Source of the DNA: Chloroflexi bacterium 13_1_40CM_68_21
Lineage (GTDB): Bacteria > Chloroflexota > Limnocylindria > P2-11E
Direction of reading: 5' to 3'
Length of the DNA: 9,750 bases
Assembly (NCBI GenBank): GCA_001917735.1
Contig: MNEO01000078.1
Location: 1 to 9,750 of the forward strand
Position 1 is the stretch's first letter. Every line of letters begins with the position of its first letter. Of this stretch, positions 1 to 7,035 are shown in pieces. A model generated the notes under the pieces. The model was not told the origin of the DNA. It was given only the letters and a program-made list of their open reading frames with translations, and ran no database searches. The position numbers were made by a program, and so were the translations under genes.

Positions 1-1
1 C

Positions 2-1672
2 GTCGCGCTTCGCGTTGCCCTCCCGGCGAAGACCGGGGTCTACTCGATCAAACCGGATCTCCTGCGCGACGGTCAGGGCTGGTTCTCATCGGCCGGCGCG
101 GTGGCGAGCGCGATCCCGTTGCGCGTCACCTCCGACTTTGACGCGGGCTACGGCGCCACGACGGCTCCGGCCTCGATCGTCCCAGGCGGCGAAGTGAATG
201 TCGACGTGCGCGTGACCAACACCGGCCTCAAGCCGTGGCCCGCCGGCGGCGAGCACCCGGTCCGGCTTGGCTACCACTGGTTCGACATGAGCTCACAGGC
301 CGTGGTGTGGGACGGCGCGAGGACGCTGCTCCCGCACGACGTCGCCCCGGGCGAGTCGGTGACGCTGACGGTGGACATGCGTGCTCCGCGCAAAGAGGGT
401 GCATACGCGCTCGCGTGGGACATGGTCCGGGAAGGCACAGGCTGGTTCTCAACGGCGGCGGTCCCCATGAAAGAAGACCTCGTCGTGGTGCAACGTGGCG
501 TGACCTTCTACGGCAAGGGGTGGGGGCACGGGATCGGGCTCTCGCAGTGGGGCGCGCAGGGCTGGGCGGAGGGAGCGGCCGGCGTGCGCCTCACCGGCGA
601 GCAGATCGTCGCGAAATACTTCCCCGGCGCGGACCTTGCGCGACAGCCGATCTCGAGTCCCTTCCGCGTGCTGCTGTCGGCGCCCTCGACCGCCTGTATC
701 GCGCGGACGATCTGGGATGTCGCGCGGATGGAGTCGGAAGGCGGGATGCGTCTCGTGAACGACGCCGATCCCGGCGTGGTCTATTTCGACGCGGCGCCGT
801 CGCAGCCCCTACGCTTCACGACGTACGGGTCGACGCTGATCGCGACGGACCTCTGGTCAGGCCGGCGCGTGTACGTCGGCGAGGACATCGTCACGCTCGT
901 CCCGACGCAGTGGTGGGACCCGATCTACATCGACCAGAAGGGCCTCGGGTATCGAGGCAACATCCAGGTGCAGGTGCGGGACGAAAGCAACCTGCGCGTC
1001 GTGAATTACGTCTCGTCGGACGACTACATGCGCGGCACGCTGCCCGGTGAGATGCCCGGTGATTGGGAGATGGAGGCGCTCCGCGCGCAGGCGATCACCG
1101 CGCGCACCTACGCGGCGTGGCGTCAGGCGACCGCAGGCGATCGGACATGGGATGTGCGCGACGACACCGCGGATCAGTGCTATGGCGGCAGATCGTTCGA
1201 AAGCCCGCGTACGTCGACGGCGGTCGACTCGACCGGGACGCGGATCCTTACCTATGACGGAAAGCCGATCCGCGCGCTCTTCTCATCGGCTCATGGCGGG
1301 ATCAGCGAGAACGTGGGCTGTCTGCTTGATGCCGAGCGCGCTGGCACGACCTGGAAGTGCGCGGATGGGTGGCCGTATCTCGCCATCGTCGACGATCCGG
1401 CCGAGCTCGCCGCGTACGACGCACGCGGGCAGAACCCGTACGGCCTTTGGTCGCGTTTCGTACCTGGCGCCATCATCCGCGAACAGATCATCGAGGACTA
1501 CGGCGTCGACATCGGCCAGTACGTCTCGATGGAGTTCAACATGAGCCCCGGCGGTCGTCCCATCTCGGTGCTCGTTCGCGGCACCGCCGATTGGGTGGAT
1601 CTCAAGGGAGACCGCTTCCTGCGCACCACGCTCGGCCTGCGCAGCTCGCTCGTCCGGATGATCCCCTTCTAG
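2..1672 (+). CDS. SpoIID/LytB-domain cell-wall protein with Ig-like repeats (5' partial)
   Basis: The frame is open to the left edge, so the gene starts outside the window; the GTG at 101 is an internal codon. The N-terminal part is Ig-like. The tail of one module (to about base 115) is followed by a full module (about 125-480), and both end in the same D-[LM]-[LV]-R-[DE]-G-x-G-W-F-S motif, with the two Trp codons at 80 and 443, exactly 121 codons apart. Then comes GWGHGIGLSQWGAQG (518-562), the signature of SpoIID/LytB proteins, and then the SpoIID core with DYMRGTLPGEMP (Glu codon 1049-1051, equivalent to the catalytic Glu of SpoIID) and LRAQAITARTYAAW. In the family, SpoIID is a lytic transglycosylase acting on denuded peptidoglycan, and LytB enhances amidases. 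Here the protein is probably secreted and acts on the wall, but the signal peptide would be upstream and is not seen. In Bacillus SpoIID the GHG motif is C-terminal; here it precedes the core, as in many actinobacterial homologues. The stop is TAG, two bases from the convergent EamA gene. Confidence 0.88.
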   Translation, partial: VALRVALPAKTGVYSIKPDLLRDGQGWFSSAGAVASAIPLRVTSDFDAGYGATTAPASIVPGGEVNVDVRVTNTGLKPWPAGGEHPVRLGYHWFDMSSQAVVWDGARTLLPHDVAPGESVTLTVDMRAPRKEGAYALAWDMVREGTGWFSTAAVPMKEDLVVVQRGVTFYGKGWGHGIGLSQWGAQGWAEGAAGVRLTGEQIVAKYFPGADLARQPISSPFRVLLSAPSTACIARTIWDVARMESEGGMRLVNDADPGVVYFDAAPSQPLRFTTYGSTLIATDLWSGRRVYVGEDIVTLVPTQWWDPIYIDQKGLGYRGNIQVQVRDESNLRVVNYVSSDDYMRGTLPGEMPGDWEMEALRAQAITARTYAAWRQATAGDRTWDVRDDTADQCYGGRSFESPRTSTAVDSTGTRILTYDGKPIRALFSSAHGGISENVGCLLDAERAGTTWKCADGWPYLAIVDDPAELAAYDARGQNPYGLWSRFVPGAIIREQIIEDYGVDIGQYVSMEFNMSPGGRPISVLVRGTADWVDLKGDRFLRTTLGLRSSLVRMIPF

Positions 1673-1674
1673 AG

Positions 1675-2577
1675 CTACTGCCGCGTCTGGGCGAATGGCT
1701 GCATGCCCTGAGCCGTCGCCGCTGGTCGCGTATGGCGCGTCGCGACGAACGATCCGAGTGCGATGAGCGCGAAGCCACCCGCGATCCCGAGAGTGAGCGG
1801 CTCGCCAAGGAGCGCGACCCCGAGCGCGAGCGCGACGGCCGGATTGAAATAAGTGATGACGGTCGCCCGGTTCGGGCCGACCTCGGCGATGAGCTCGAAG
1901 AACAGGACAAAGCCGACGGCGGTGCAGACGACCCCGAGGAGCACGACGGCGAGGAGCGCTTGAGTCGACGGTGCGTGCTCCGGCAGTTGGGCGATGCCAA
2001 ATGGCGCGTATGCGACGGCGGTGAGCACGAGCGACACTGCGATGGCCCCGACCGCGGGCACGTCCCGCAGCCGCCGGGCGACGATCATCGGCCCGATCGC
2101 GTACCCGACCACGACGAGCCCCACTTCGAGTACCGCCCCGAGGTCGTCGGTCGACACGTCCAGTCCCACGAGCACCGCGACGCCGGCGAAGCCGACCACC
2201 AGTCCGGCCAGCCTGCGTGCGTCTGGCCGGTCGTCACCGCTGAAGAGCCACGCGAGTAGCGCGCCGACGAGCGGCACGCCCGCGATCAGGAGGCCGCTGA
2301 GCGAGCTCGAAAGCCGACGCTCCGCGTCCGAGAGCAGGATCCACGGCGCCGCCACCTCGACGAACGTGTAGAGGAGTACCGCTCGCCAGTGCGGAACGAG
2401 CGCGCGAACGCCGCCGCGGACCGCTGCCAGCGGCACGAGGATCGCCGCGCCGAGCGCGGTCCGCATGAGGACGAGCGTGGCCGGGCTGAGCTCGGCGACC
2501 GCGATCTTGATGAGGAGATACGGAACGCCCCAGATGACCGCCATGGCCGCGAAGAGAAGCCAGCCCCGGCGCGTCAC
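1675..2577 (-). CDS. EamA/DMT-superfamily transporter (RhaT/YdcZ-like permease)
   Basis: This is a 300-residue, very hydrophobic protein with about ten predicted membrane helices in two homologous halves, the usual length and layout of EamA (PF00892) drug/metabolite transporters. The first helix carries the typical IWG-x-x-Y/F-L-x-I-K pattern (WGVPYLLIKIA) followed by LSPATLVLMRTALGA. The second half has the family-typical GPNRATVITYFNPAVALALG and LLGEPLT before the last helix. Members export amino acids, nucleobases or drugs across the inner membrane; the substrate cannot be read from the sequence. The start is GTG at 2575-2577, chosen because it overlaps the upstream MFS stop as GTGA and leaves the first helix intact, so translation is probably coupled to the MFS exporter. 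The C-terminal tail after the last helix (about 20 residues) is polar. The TAG stop lies two bases from the end of the convergent SpoIID-type gene. Confidence 0.9.
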   Translation of the reverse strand: MTRRGWLLFAAMAVIWGVPYLLIKIAVAELSPATLVLMRTALGAAILVPLAAVRGGVRALVPHWRAVLLYTFVEVAAPWILLSDAERRLSSSLSGLLIAGVPLVGALLAWLFSGDDRPDARRLAGLVVGFAGVAVLVGLDVSTDDLGAVLEVGLVVVGYAIGPMIVARRLRDVPAVGAIAVSLVLTAVAYAPFGIAQLPEHAPSTQALLAVVLLGVVCTAVGFVLFFELIAEVGPNRATVITYFNPAVALALGVALLGEPLTLGIAGGFALIALGSFVATRHTRPAATAQGMQPFAQTRQ

Positions 2578-4244
2578 TTCCCAGCTTCGGCGATCGCCGA
2601 CGGGTACGGTTCTCGCTCGGTTACGTCCTTCGCACCGCGCGAGGAATCGTACCCAGGCGCTTGCATCGGTACCTCACGGAGGAAGGCGACCATGACGACC
2701 GCCACGAGTGCCGCGCCGATCCCGAACACGAACGTGCTCGCCGTCGCCAGTGAGAAGGCGCGGTGGACCGCGGCGACGATCTCGGGCACGTAGGGTTCGA
2801 GCTGAGCGCGCGCGGCGAGCGGCGCTCCCGCGAGGATCGCCTGCCCGAGGTCCCCGACGCCGGTGAACTGGTTCAGCCCTCCGCCTGAGCCGGCGAAGCT
2901 CTCGACGATCGGACGCGGCAGCGGCGAGGCCGCGAGCTGACGTGGCAGCTCTTCGAGGAGGCGCGACCCGAAGACCGTTCCGGCGGCAGCCAGCCCAACG
3001 CTGCCGCCCACCTGCTGAAACAGCGTGAGGCTGCTCGTGGCGGTGCCGATCTGCCGCGGCGACACCGCGTTCTGAACGACCAGCGTGAAGATCGCGAAGA
3101 TCGGGCCGACTCCAACGCCGGTCACGAACATCCAGAACCAGAGCAGCGGCAAGGGCGTGTCGGCGCGCAGGTTCGAGAGCAGGAAGAGCCCGATCGCAAG
3201 AACCACCGGCGACCCCAGCGCGAGCGGCTTGTACCGACCGGTTCGCGCGACGAGCTGGCCGGAGAGGATCGCACTGATGATGAGACCGCCAAGTAGCGCG
3301 AGGATCTGGTAGCCGGACTGCGTGGCGCTCGCGCCACCGACGACTTGGAACCAGCGGGGCAAGAACACCACGGGAGCGAAGAACGCCATCGAGGCCATGA
3401 ACATCGCGATCACCGAGATCGTGAACGAGCGGTTGCGGAAGAGCTCGAGCGGCACGATCGGATCGATCGCGCGCGACTCGACCCAGACGAACAGCCCCGC
3501 GATCACCAGGCCGGCCGCGATGAGCCCGCCGACCGCTGGATCGGTCCAGTTGCCGGTCTGCTTGTTGGTCAACCCGACGAGGATCGGGACAAGCGCGGCG
3601 ACGAGCACGCTCGCGCCGAGGTAGTCGATGCGCGGCGCCGCGGCGCTCGGGCGGGCCGAGGGCAGCGTCCGCCAGATGACCGTGAAGACCACAGCGCCGA
3701 CCGGAAGGTTGACGAAGAAGACCCACTGCCAGCCGATGGTGTCGGTGATGACGCCACCGATCGCCGGTCCGATCAGCGAGCTCAGTCCGAAGACCGCGCC
3801 GACCAAGCCCTGGTACTTGCCGCGCTCAGCGGGATCGAATAGGTCGCCGATGACCGCGAGCGCGACCGGGAAGAGGGCGCCAGCGCCCAGGCCCTGCACC
3901 GCGCGGAAGCCGACGAGCTGCCACATCTCGCGCGAGAAGCCCGCGAACAGCGAGCCGAGGAGGAATACGCCGACGGCGAACAGCAGCACCGGCCGCCGGC
4001 CGAAGAGGTCCGAGAGCTTGCCGTAGATCGGGCCGCTGATGGTGGCGGTCAAGAGGTACGCGGTGAAGGCCCAGGTGTAGATGTCGTTCCCGTGAAGGTC
4101 GGTGACGATGCGGGGGAGAGCCGTGCCAACGACGGTCTGGTCGAGCGCGGCGAGGAAGAGGCCGAGCATGACCGCGACCACGATCTGCGTTCGGGTGCGG
4201 GGGTCGACCGCTACAGCCACCGCGCCAGGAAAGGCTTGTGCCAT
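2574..4244 (-). CDS. DHA2-type MFS multidrug exporter (EmrB/QacA family)
   Basis: The protein has 556 residues and about 14 membrane helices, as expected for DHA2 proton-driven exporters. Visible motifs are LDQTVVGTALPRI (residues about 34-46, motif D1), the loop 2-3 motif A GKLSDLFGRRP (about 75-85), the R-x-x-Q-G-x-G-x-G stretch RAVQGLGAGA, and the antiporter motif C GLSSLIGPAIGG, followed by WQWVFFVNLPVG, which is very typical of EmrB/QacA proteins. It acts in the inner membrane and probably exports drugs or lipophilic metabolites; the substrate is unknown. The frame stays open upstream to 4721, but that part overlaps the DUF1003-like gene and reads as low-complexity Arg/Ser. The ATG at 4244 is preferred because it has a strong Shine-Dalgarno site nine bases upstream and begins the conserved N-terminus. 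The stop overlaps the EamA start by GTGA. About 120 bases separate it from the upstream gene, so a promoter here is possible; I see no regulator gene beside it. Confidence 0.93.
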   Translation of the reverse strand: MAQAFPGAVAVAVDPRTRTQIVVAVMLGLFLAALDQTVVGTALPRIVTDLHGNDIYTWAFTAYLLTATISGPIYGKLSDLFGRRPVLLFAVGVFLLGSLFAGFSREMWQLVGFRAVQGLGAGALFPVALAVIGDLFDPAERGKYQGLVGAVFGLSSLIGPAIGGVITDTIGWQWVFFVNLPVGAVVFTVIWRTLPSARPSAAAPRIDYLGASVLVAALVPILVGLTNKQTGNWTDPAVGGLIAAGLVIAGLFVWVESRAIDPIVPLELFRNRSFTISVIAMFMASMAFFAPVVFLPRWFQVVGGASATQSGYQILALLGGLIISAILSGQLVARTGRYKPLALGSPVVLAIGLFLLSNLRADTPLPLLWFWMFVTGVGVGPIFAIFTLVVQNAVSPRQIGTATSSLTLFQQVGGSVGLAAAGTVFGSRLLEELPRQLAASPLPRPIVESFAGSGGGLNQFTGVGDLGQAILAGAPLAARAQLEPYVPEIVAAVHRAFSLATASTFVFGIGAALVAVVMVAFLREVPMQAPGYDSSRGAKDVTEREPYPSAIAEAGK

Positions 4245-4253
4245 CGGGGACGT

Positions 4254-4259
4254 TCCTCC
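4254..4259 (-). promoter_or_regulatory. Shine-Dalgarno site for the MFS exporter
   Basis: On the minus strand this reads GGAGGA, nine bases before the ATG at 4244. It settles the MFS start against the longer open frame that runs back to 4721. Confidence 0.75.
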
Positions 4260-4365
4260 AGTTGTGGGTCTGAAGATTGAACATCCCGGGCGCCCGCCGG
4301 ATTCGTAAGCCACGGTGCACTCCGCATGCTTCGTTAGATGTTTTGCATTCGGGAGCGCGGCCGTG

Positions 4366-4830
4366 CTAGCCGGCTCGCTTCTCCAGCAAGTCGAGGATCT
4401 TGTTCTGGCCCTCGAGGATCTCGATCTGCTGCTTCGACATCTCGTGGAGCGCGGTGAGCGTCTCGTGGTCGGCCTCGGCGCGCCCGTCCTGAGCGGCCGA
4501 GATGACGTTCTGCCCAACGATGATGATGGGCAGGAGGACGAGCTGCAGGAAGTTCGACGAGAGCCAGTTGACAAGCACGGTCGGCGAGCCCTGCTCGATC
4601 GCCGCGGGTAAGGCCAGCAGCGCGATGAGCGTGAAGACGTAAGCGCAGTACATCGTCCCGACGATCCTCGTGATCCTGACCGCCACCGCGGCGTTGAAGC
4701 GACCGATGACGCTCGTGCCATGGACCTGGGCTAAGACGTGTGTGGCCTGCACCAGCCTCGGTCTGTGCAGCCGCGGAGCTTTTCTCACCGTGGACATCGC
4801 GGCGTCGTGGGTGCCGGTGTTGGCGGTCAT
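4366..4830 (-). CDS. Small DUF1003-like membrane protein with C-terminal coiled coil
   Basis: This is a 154-residue protein. A polar, basic N-terminus (about 1-45) leads into RFNAAVAVRITRIVGTM, then two hydrophobic segments at about 57-77 and 84-106, then GQNVISAAQDGRAEADHETL and an amphipathic tail at about 118-152 with leucine/isoleucine spacing suggestive of a coiled coil (HEMSKQQIEILEGQNKIL). Two adjacent helices followed by a QN-x-x-x-A-x-x-x-R-A-E segment resemble DUF1003 inner-membrane proteins, in which the second helix is followed by a similar SQNRQ..K/R motif. The function of that family is unknown. The start is well supported by GGAGGA six bases upstream. The gene lies 16 bases after the DUF3465 gene and so probably belongs to the same transcript. 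Family assignment is from pattern only; the gene itself is very likely real. Confidence 0.8.
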   Translation of the reverse strand: MTANTGTHDAAMSTVRKAPRLHRPRLVQATHVLAQVHGTSVIGRFNAAVAVRITRIVGTMYCAYVFTLIALLALPAAIEQGSPTVLVNWLSSNFLQLVLLPIIIVGQNVISAAQDGRAEADHETLTALHEMSKQQIEILEGQNKILDLLEKRAG

Positions 4831-4836
4831 CTGCGT

Positions 4837-4842
4837 TCCTCC
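4837..4842 (-). promoter_or_regulatory. Shine-Dalgarno site for the DUF1003-like gene
   Basis: The minus strand reads GGAGGA with a six-base spacer to the ATG at 4830, near ideal. It lies within the 16-base gap after the DUF3465 stop and supports both the start and the co-transcription of the two genes. Confidence 0.75.
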
Positions 4843-4846
4843 GGTT

Positions 4847-5263
4847 TCATTCGTACCGCGTCCCGGTCAGCTCGATCCACCCGCCCTCGTGGGTGTGCGC
4901 AGGATCGTGGTGAGTGAAGTGAATGAGTCCGCCTTGCTCGTTCCACACGTACTCGCCGTGCACGATCACGGCATCGCCGGGCGCGACGGGGACGCGCCGG
5001 CCGATGCTCACGTTGTTGTCGATCAAGAGGGTCTGCGTCGAGGTCGCCAGTCGCACGATGAAGCGCTGATGCGTCCCCGAGGGGCCGCTCTCGTCGGTGA
5101 GCACACGTGCGACGCTGCCCTCCGCGGTGACCTCGATCTGCGACCGGTGTTCCGCGAAGGCGCGCTCGACCGACGCGTTGTCCGGCGACGGCGGCGCGCA
5201 CCCGGGCGCGACGAGCAGCGCGAGTAGCAAGACGCACCGCGAGGCGAGTCCATGCGCCGTCAC
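4847..5263 (-). CDS. DUF3465-family exported protein, possible lipoprotein
   Basis: From the GTG at 5261-5263 the product has 138 residues. Residues about 10-22 form a hydrophobic signal segment (CVLLLALLVAPGC) ending in Cys22, a possible lipobox, although Pro at -2 is not canonical. The mature part matches what I know of DUF3465 (PF11948): an E/H-rich start, then GSVARVLTDE, GTHQRFIVRL, a GDAVIVHGEYVWNEQGG strand pair, and the signature LIHFTHHDP followed by HEGGWIE. The spacing and order of these blocks are those of the family, which is short, exported and functionally uncharacterised; a small OB-like barrel is plausible. The same frame stays open back to 5614, but that part lies inside the glycolipid-binding gene and contains no recognisable domain, so the later GTG is chosen although it has no clear Shine-Dalgarno. 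It lies 16 bases after its upstream neighbour and 16 bases before the DUF1003-like gene. Confidence 0.82.
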   Translation of the reverse strand: MTAHGLASRCVLLLALLVAPGCAPPSPDNASVERAFAEHRSQIEVTAEGSVARVLTDESGPSGTHQRFIVRLATSTQTLLIDNNVSIGRRVPVAPGDAVIVHGEYVWNEQGGLIHFTHHDPAHTHEGGWIELTGTRYE

Positions 5264-5279
5264 GCGCGCGGCGAGCGGC

Positions 5280-5864
5280 TCACCTTGACGCCTCGCGCGC
5301 CAGGCCAGGGTAGTGACGGACGAAACCGTCCGAGTCGAGCTCGAGCTCGGCGCTGAACGAATCAGAGCGGTACCGGACGCGGCGCGCCGAGATCGGCTCG
5401 TAGCGCTGTCGCGATGGGCGCACCGAGAGGTCGGGCACGGATACCCAGGCCATGAGCAGATCGACCGGCCCACGCCCAGCCGCGAGACCCTCGCGGAGGA
5501 TCGGCATGGTGTTCGTGAGAGGCGAGAAGGCCAGGTCGCAGTCGAGGGCGCCGGCCCATGCAGCCGGGTCACCGCCGGCGTGCCCGATCTCGCTCGCGCC
5601 GCTTTCACGGCCATGGCACCGCCACGCGCCGTCCGGGAGCCGGACGAGATCCAGCACCCGCTCCCAGAGATCGCCGCTCGCGCGTGCCTGGAGCGACGAG
5701 GTGCAGAAGTCCGGTCCGGTCACGAGCGCGTAGTCGAGGCGGTAGGAGCGCGGTCGTGTCCCGAGCTGCACACCCTCGGCGCGCAGGGTCGTGCCATCGA
5801 TCTCGGCGAAGCAGTATTCGGCTCCGCTGCCGTCTTCACGGATCCAGACGAAGACGCGCCTCAC
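5280..5864 (-). CDS. Putative glycolipid-binding family protein (PF06475, formerly DUF1089)
   Basis: The product has 194 residues, the normal length for this family (Pseudomonas PA1994 is the structural representative). Recognisable blocks in order are an N-terminal GAEYC strand region with RAEGVQLGT, a YRLDYALVTGPDF segment, RLPDGAWRC, the core DCDLAFSPLTNTMPILR, and PVDLLMAWVSVPDLSVRPSRQRYE near residues 130-155, followed by a closing beta segment with LDSDGFVRHYPGL. The family name rests on structural similarity to lipoprotein/glycolipid carriers; the physiological ligand is not established. No signal peptide is visible, so it is probably cytoplasmic. The start is GTG, overlapping the stop of the class-V PLP enzyme as GTGA, which implies translational coupling. 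It is followed 16 bases later by the DUF3465 gene. Confidence 0.85.
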   Translation of the reverse strand: MRRVFVWIREDGSGAEYCFAEIDGTTLRAEGVQLGTRPRSYRLDYALVTGPDFCTSSLQARASGDLWERVLDLVRLPDGAWRCHGRESGASEIGHAGGDPAAWAGALDCDLAFSPLTNTMPILREGLAAGRGPVDLLMAWVSVPDLSVRPSRQRYEPISARRVRYRSDSFSAELELDSDGFVRHYPGLAREASR

Positions 5865-7027
5865 CTGGGCAGAGCTCCGGAGAGCTTGGGCCGGAGATCG
5901 CGAAGCGCCTCGAGCGCGGCGTGCACGTCAGATCGAACGTTGAACCCATGGAAGCCCACACGCAGGTAACCGTCGCGCACCGCGGCGATGATGCGCTCTC
6001 GCGCGAGCCGCGAGCGAAGCTCCTCCGGATCGGGAACGACCACCGCGACGATCTGGCTCGGTTCCTCTGCGGGACCGAGCACGAAGCCCTGCTGCCGGGC
6101 GTTCTCACGAAACTCCTGCGCCAGCGCGAGCGCCCGCGACTCGACCGCCTCCGGCGACAGGGTGAGCAGGAGCTCGAGCGCGGCCTTCGCGCCAACCCAC
6201 GAGAACCAGGCGAGCGACATGTCGAGCTTTCGAGCGTCGGAAGCCAGAGGGGCCTGGCCGTAGTAGTCCGCGAGTGGGTCGGGCACCGATTTCCAGCTCG
6301 GGGCGAGCGGCTCGAGCTCCGATATCCGGTCCGGTCGCACGTAGAGCCAGGCCGCGCCGCGCGGCGCCAGGAGCCACTTGTACCCGTGCGTGACGAGGAA
6401 GTCGGGTTCGTGCTCGCGCACGCTCGTGCGAAGAACCCCGAGTGACTGCATCGCTGAAAGAAACACACGCGCGCCCACCACGTGAGCGCGCGCGATAAGC
6501 TCGGCTATCCGCACGCGAAAGCCATTGGCGGATTGCACCTCGGTGATCGCGACCAGCGTCGTGCGCGCGTCGATCGCGGAGGAGAGCGCATCGGTCGTCA
6601 CGACACCAGTCTCATTCGGTGGCACCTCGACGACTTCGAACCCGCGCCCGCGCAGCGCGAGCCACGGAGCGAGGTTGCTGCGGAACTCGCGCGCCCCGAC
6701 GACGATCCGCCCCGGCGGTCGGAGCGAGTGCGCGACCGTCGCGGCCGCTTCCGATACCGAGCCGAGCAAAGCGATCGATGACGGCTGGGCGTCGATGAGC
6801 CGAGCGAACAGCGTCCGTGTCGCATCGGCTTCCCGTTCCCAGGCCTGCCAGTCGAAGAGGCCGGATGCCCACTCGGCTTGCGCGCGCTCGACTGCCGCGC
6901 TGACGGAGCGCGCCGCCGGCGGCGCGGTCGCCGTGTTGAGGTAGACGACGCGCTCAAGCGCGGGGAATTCCGCTCGGAAGCCCGCGAGGTCGATGGCAAA
7001 GAGCGTACAGGGTCTTCCCGGGCTCAT
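5861..7027 (-). CDS. Aminotransferase class-V-fold PLP enzyme (cysteine desulfurase/epimerase-like), atypical active site
   Basis: This 388-residue fold-type I PLP protein spans the class-V family. Seen: VYLNTATAPP near the N-terminus (residues 28-37), the substrate/PLP block AREFRSNLAPW (112-122), EVQSANGFRVRI (163-174), the presumed Schiff-base lysine in THGYKWLLAPRG (Lys217), and LRVGFHGFN (355-363), corresponding to the R-[VI]-S-x-x-x-Y-N carboxylate-binding motif. Two positions are unusual. Phe115 stands where the family often has His stacking on PLP. Ser191 (codon 6455-6457, TCA) stands where the nearly invariant Asp of [VL]-D-x-x-Q contacts the pyridine nitrogen (FLSAMQSLG). The fold and lysine are kept, so it may be a divergent enzyme or one with weakened PLP chemistry; the substrate is unknown. 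The ATG at 7027 is the only good start, has no clear Shine-Dalgarno, and lies head to head with hisC. It is the first gene of the minus-strand run. Confidence 0.87.
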   Translation of the reverse strand: MSPGRPCTLFAIDLAGFRAEFPALERVVYLNTATAPPAARSVSAAVERAQAEWASGLFDWQAWEREADATRTLFARLIDAQPSSIALLGSVSEAAATVAHSLRPPGRIVVGAREFRSNLAPWLALRGRGFEVVEVPPNETGVVTTDALSSAIDARTTLVAITEVQSANGFRVRIAELIARAHVVGARVFLSAMQSLGVLRTSVREHEPDFLVTHGYKWLLAPRGAAWLYVRPDRISELEPLAPSWKSVPDPLADYYGQAPLASDARKLDMSLAWFSWVGAKAALELLLTLSPEAVESRALALAQEFRENARQQGFVLGPAEEPSQIVAVVVPDPEELRSRLARERIIAAVRDGYLRVGFHGFNVRSDVHAALEALRDLRPKLSGALPR

Positions 7028-7035
7028 GTCAGGCT

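Noticed and set aside
1357..2259. A plus-strand frame spanning the end of the SpoIID-type gene and the EamA gene
   Set aside because: The charged, repetitive composition (R/D/E/H) is that of a shadow frame; both opposing genes have strong domain matches.
3345..3842. A 165-codon plus-strand frame across the MFS gene
   Set aside because: An Asp/Arg/His-rich shadow of hydrophobic codons, as expected opposite a membrane protein gene.
4245..4721. Upstream extension of the MFS frame
   Set aside because: It overlaps the DUF1003-like gene, reads as Ser/Arg low complexity, and the ATG at 4244 has a strong Shine-Dalgarno site.
5264..5614. Upstream extension of the DUF3465 frame
   Set aside because: It lies inside the PF06475-like gene and would bury the signal segment; the later GTG gives an exported protein of family length.
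5558..6445. A 295-codon plus-strand frame across the class-V gene
   Set aside because: The product is Arg-rich and low complexity, with no family motif; the minus-strand frame encodes a clear PLP enzyme.
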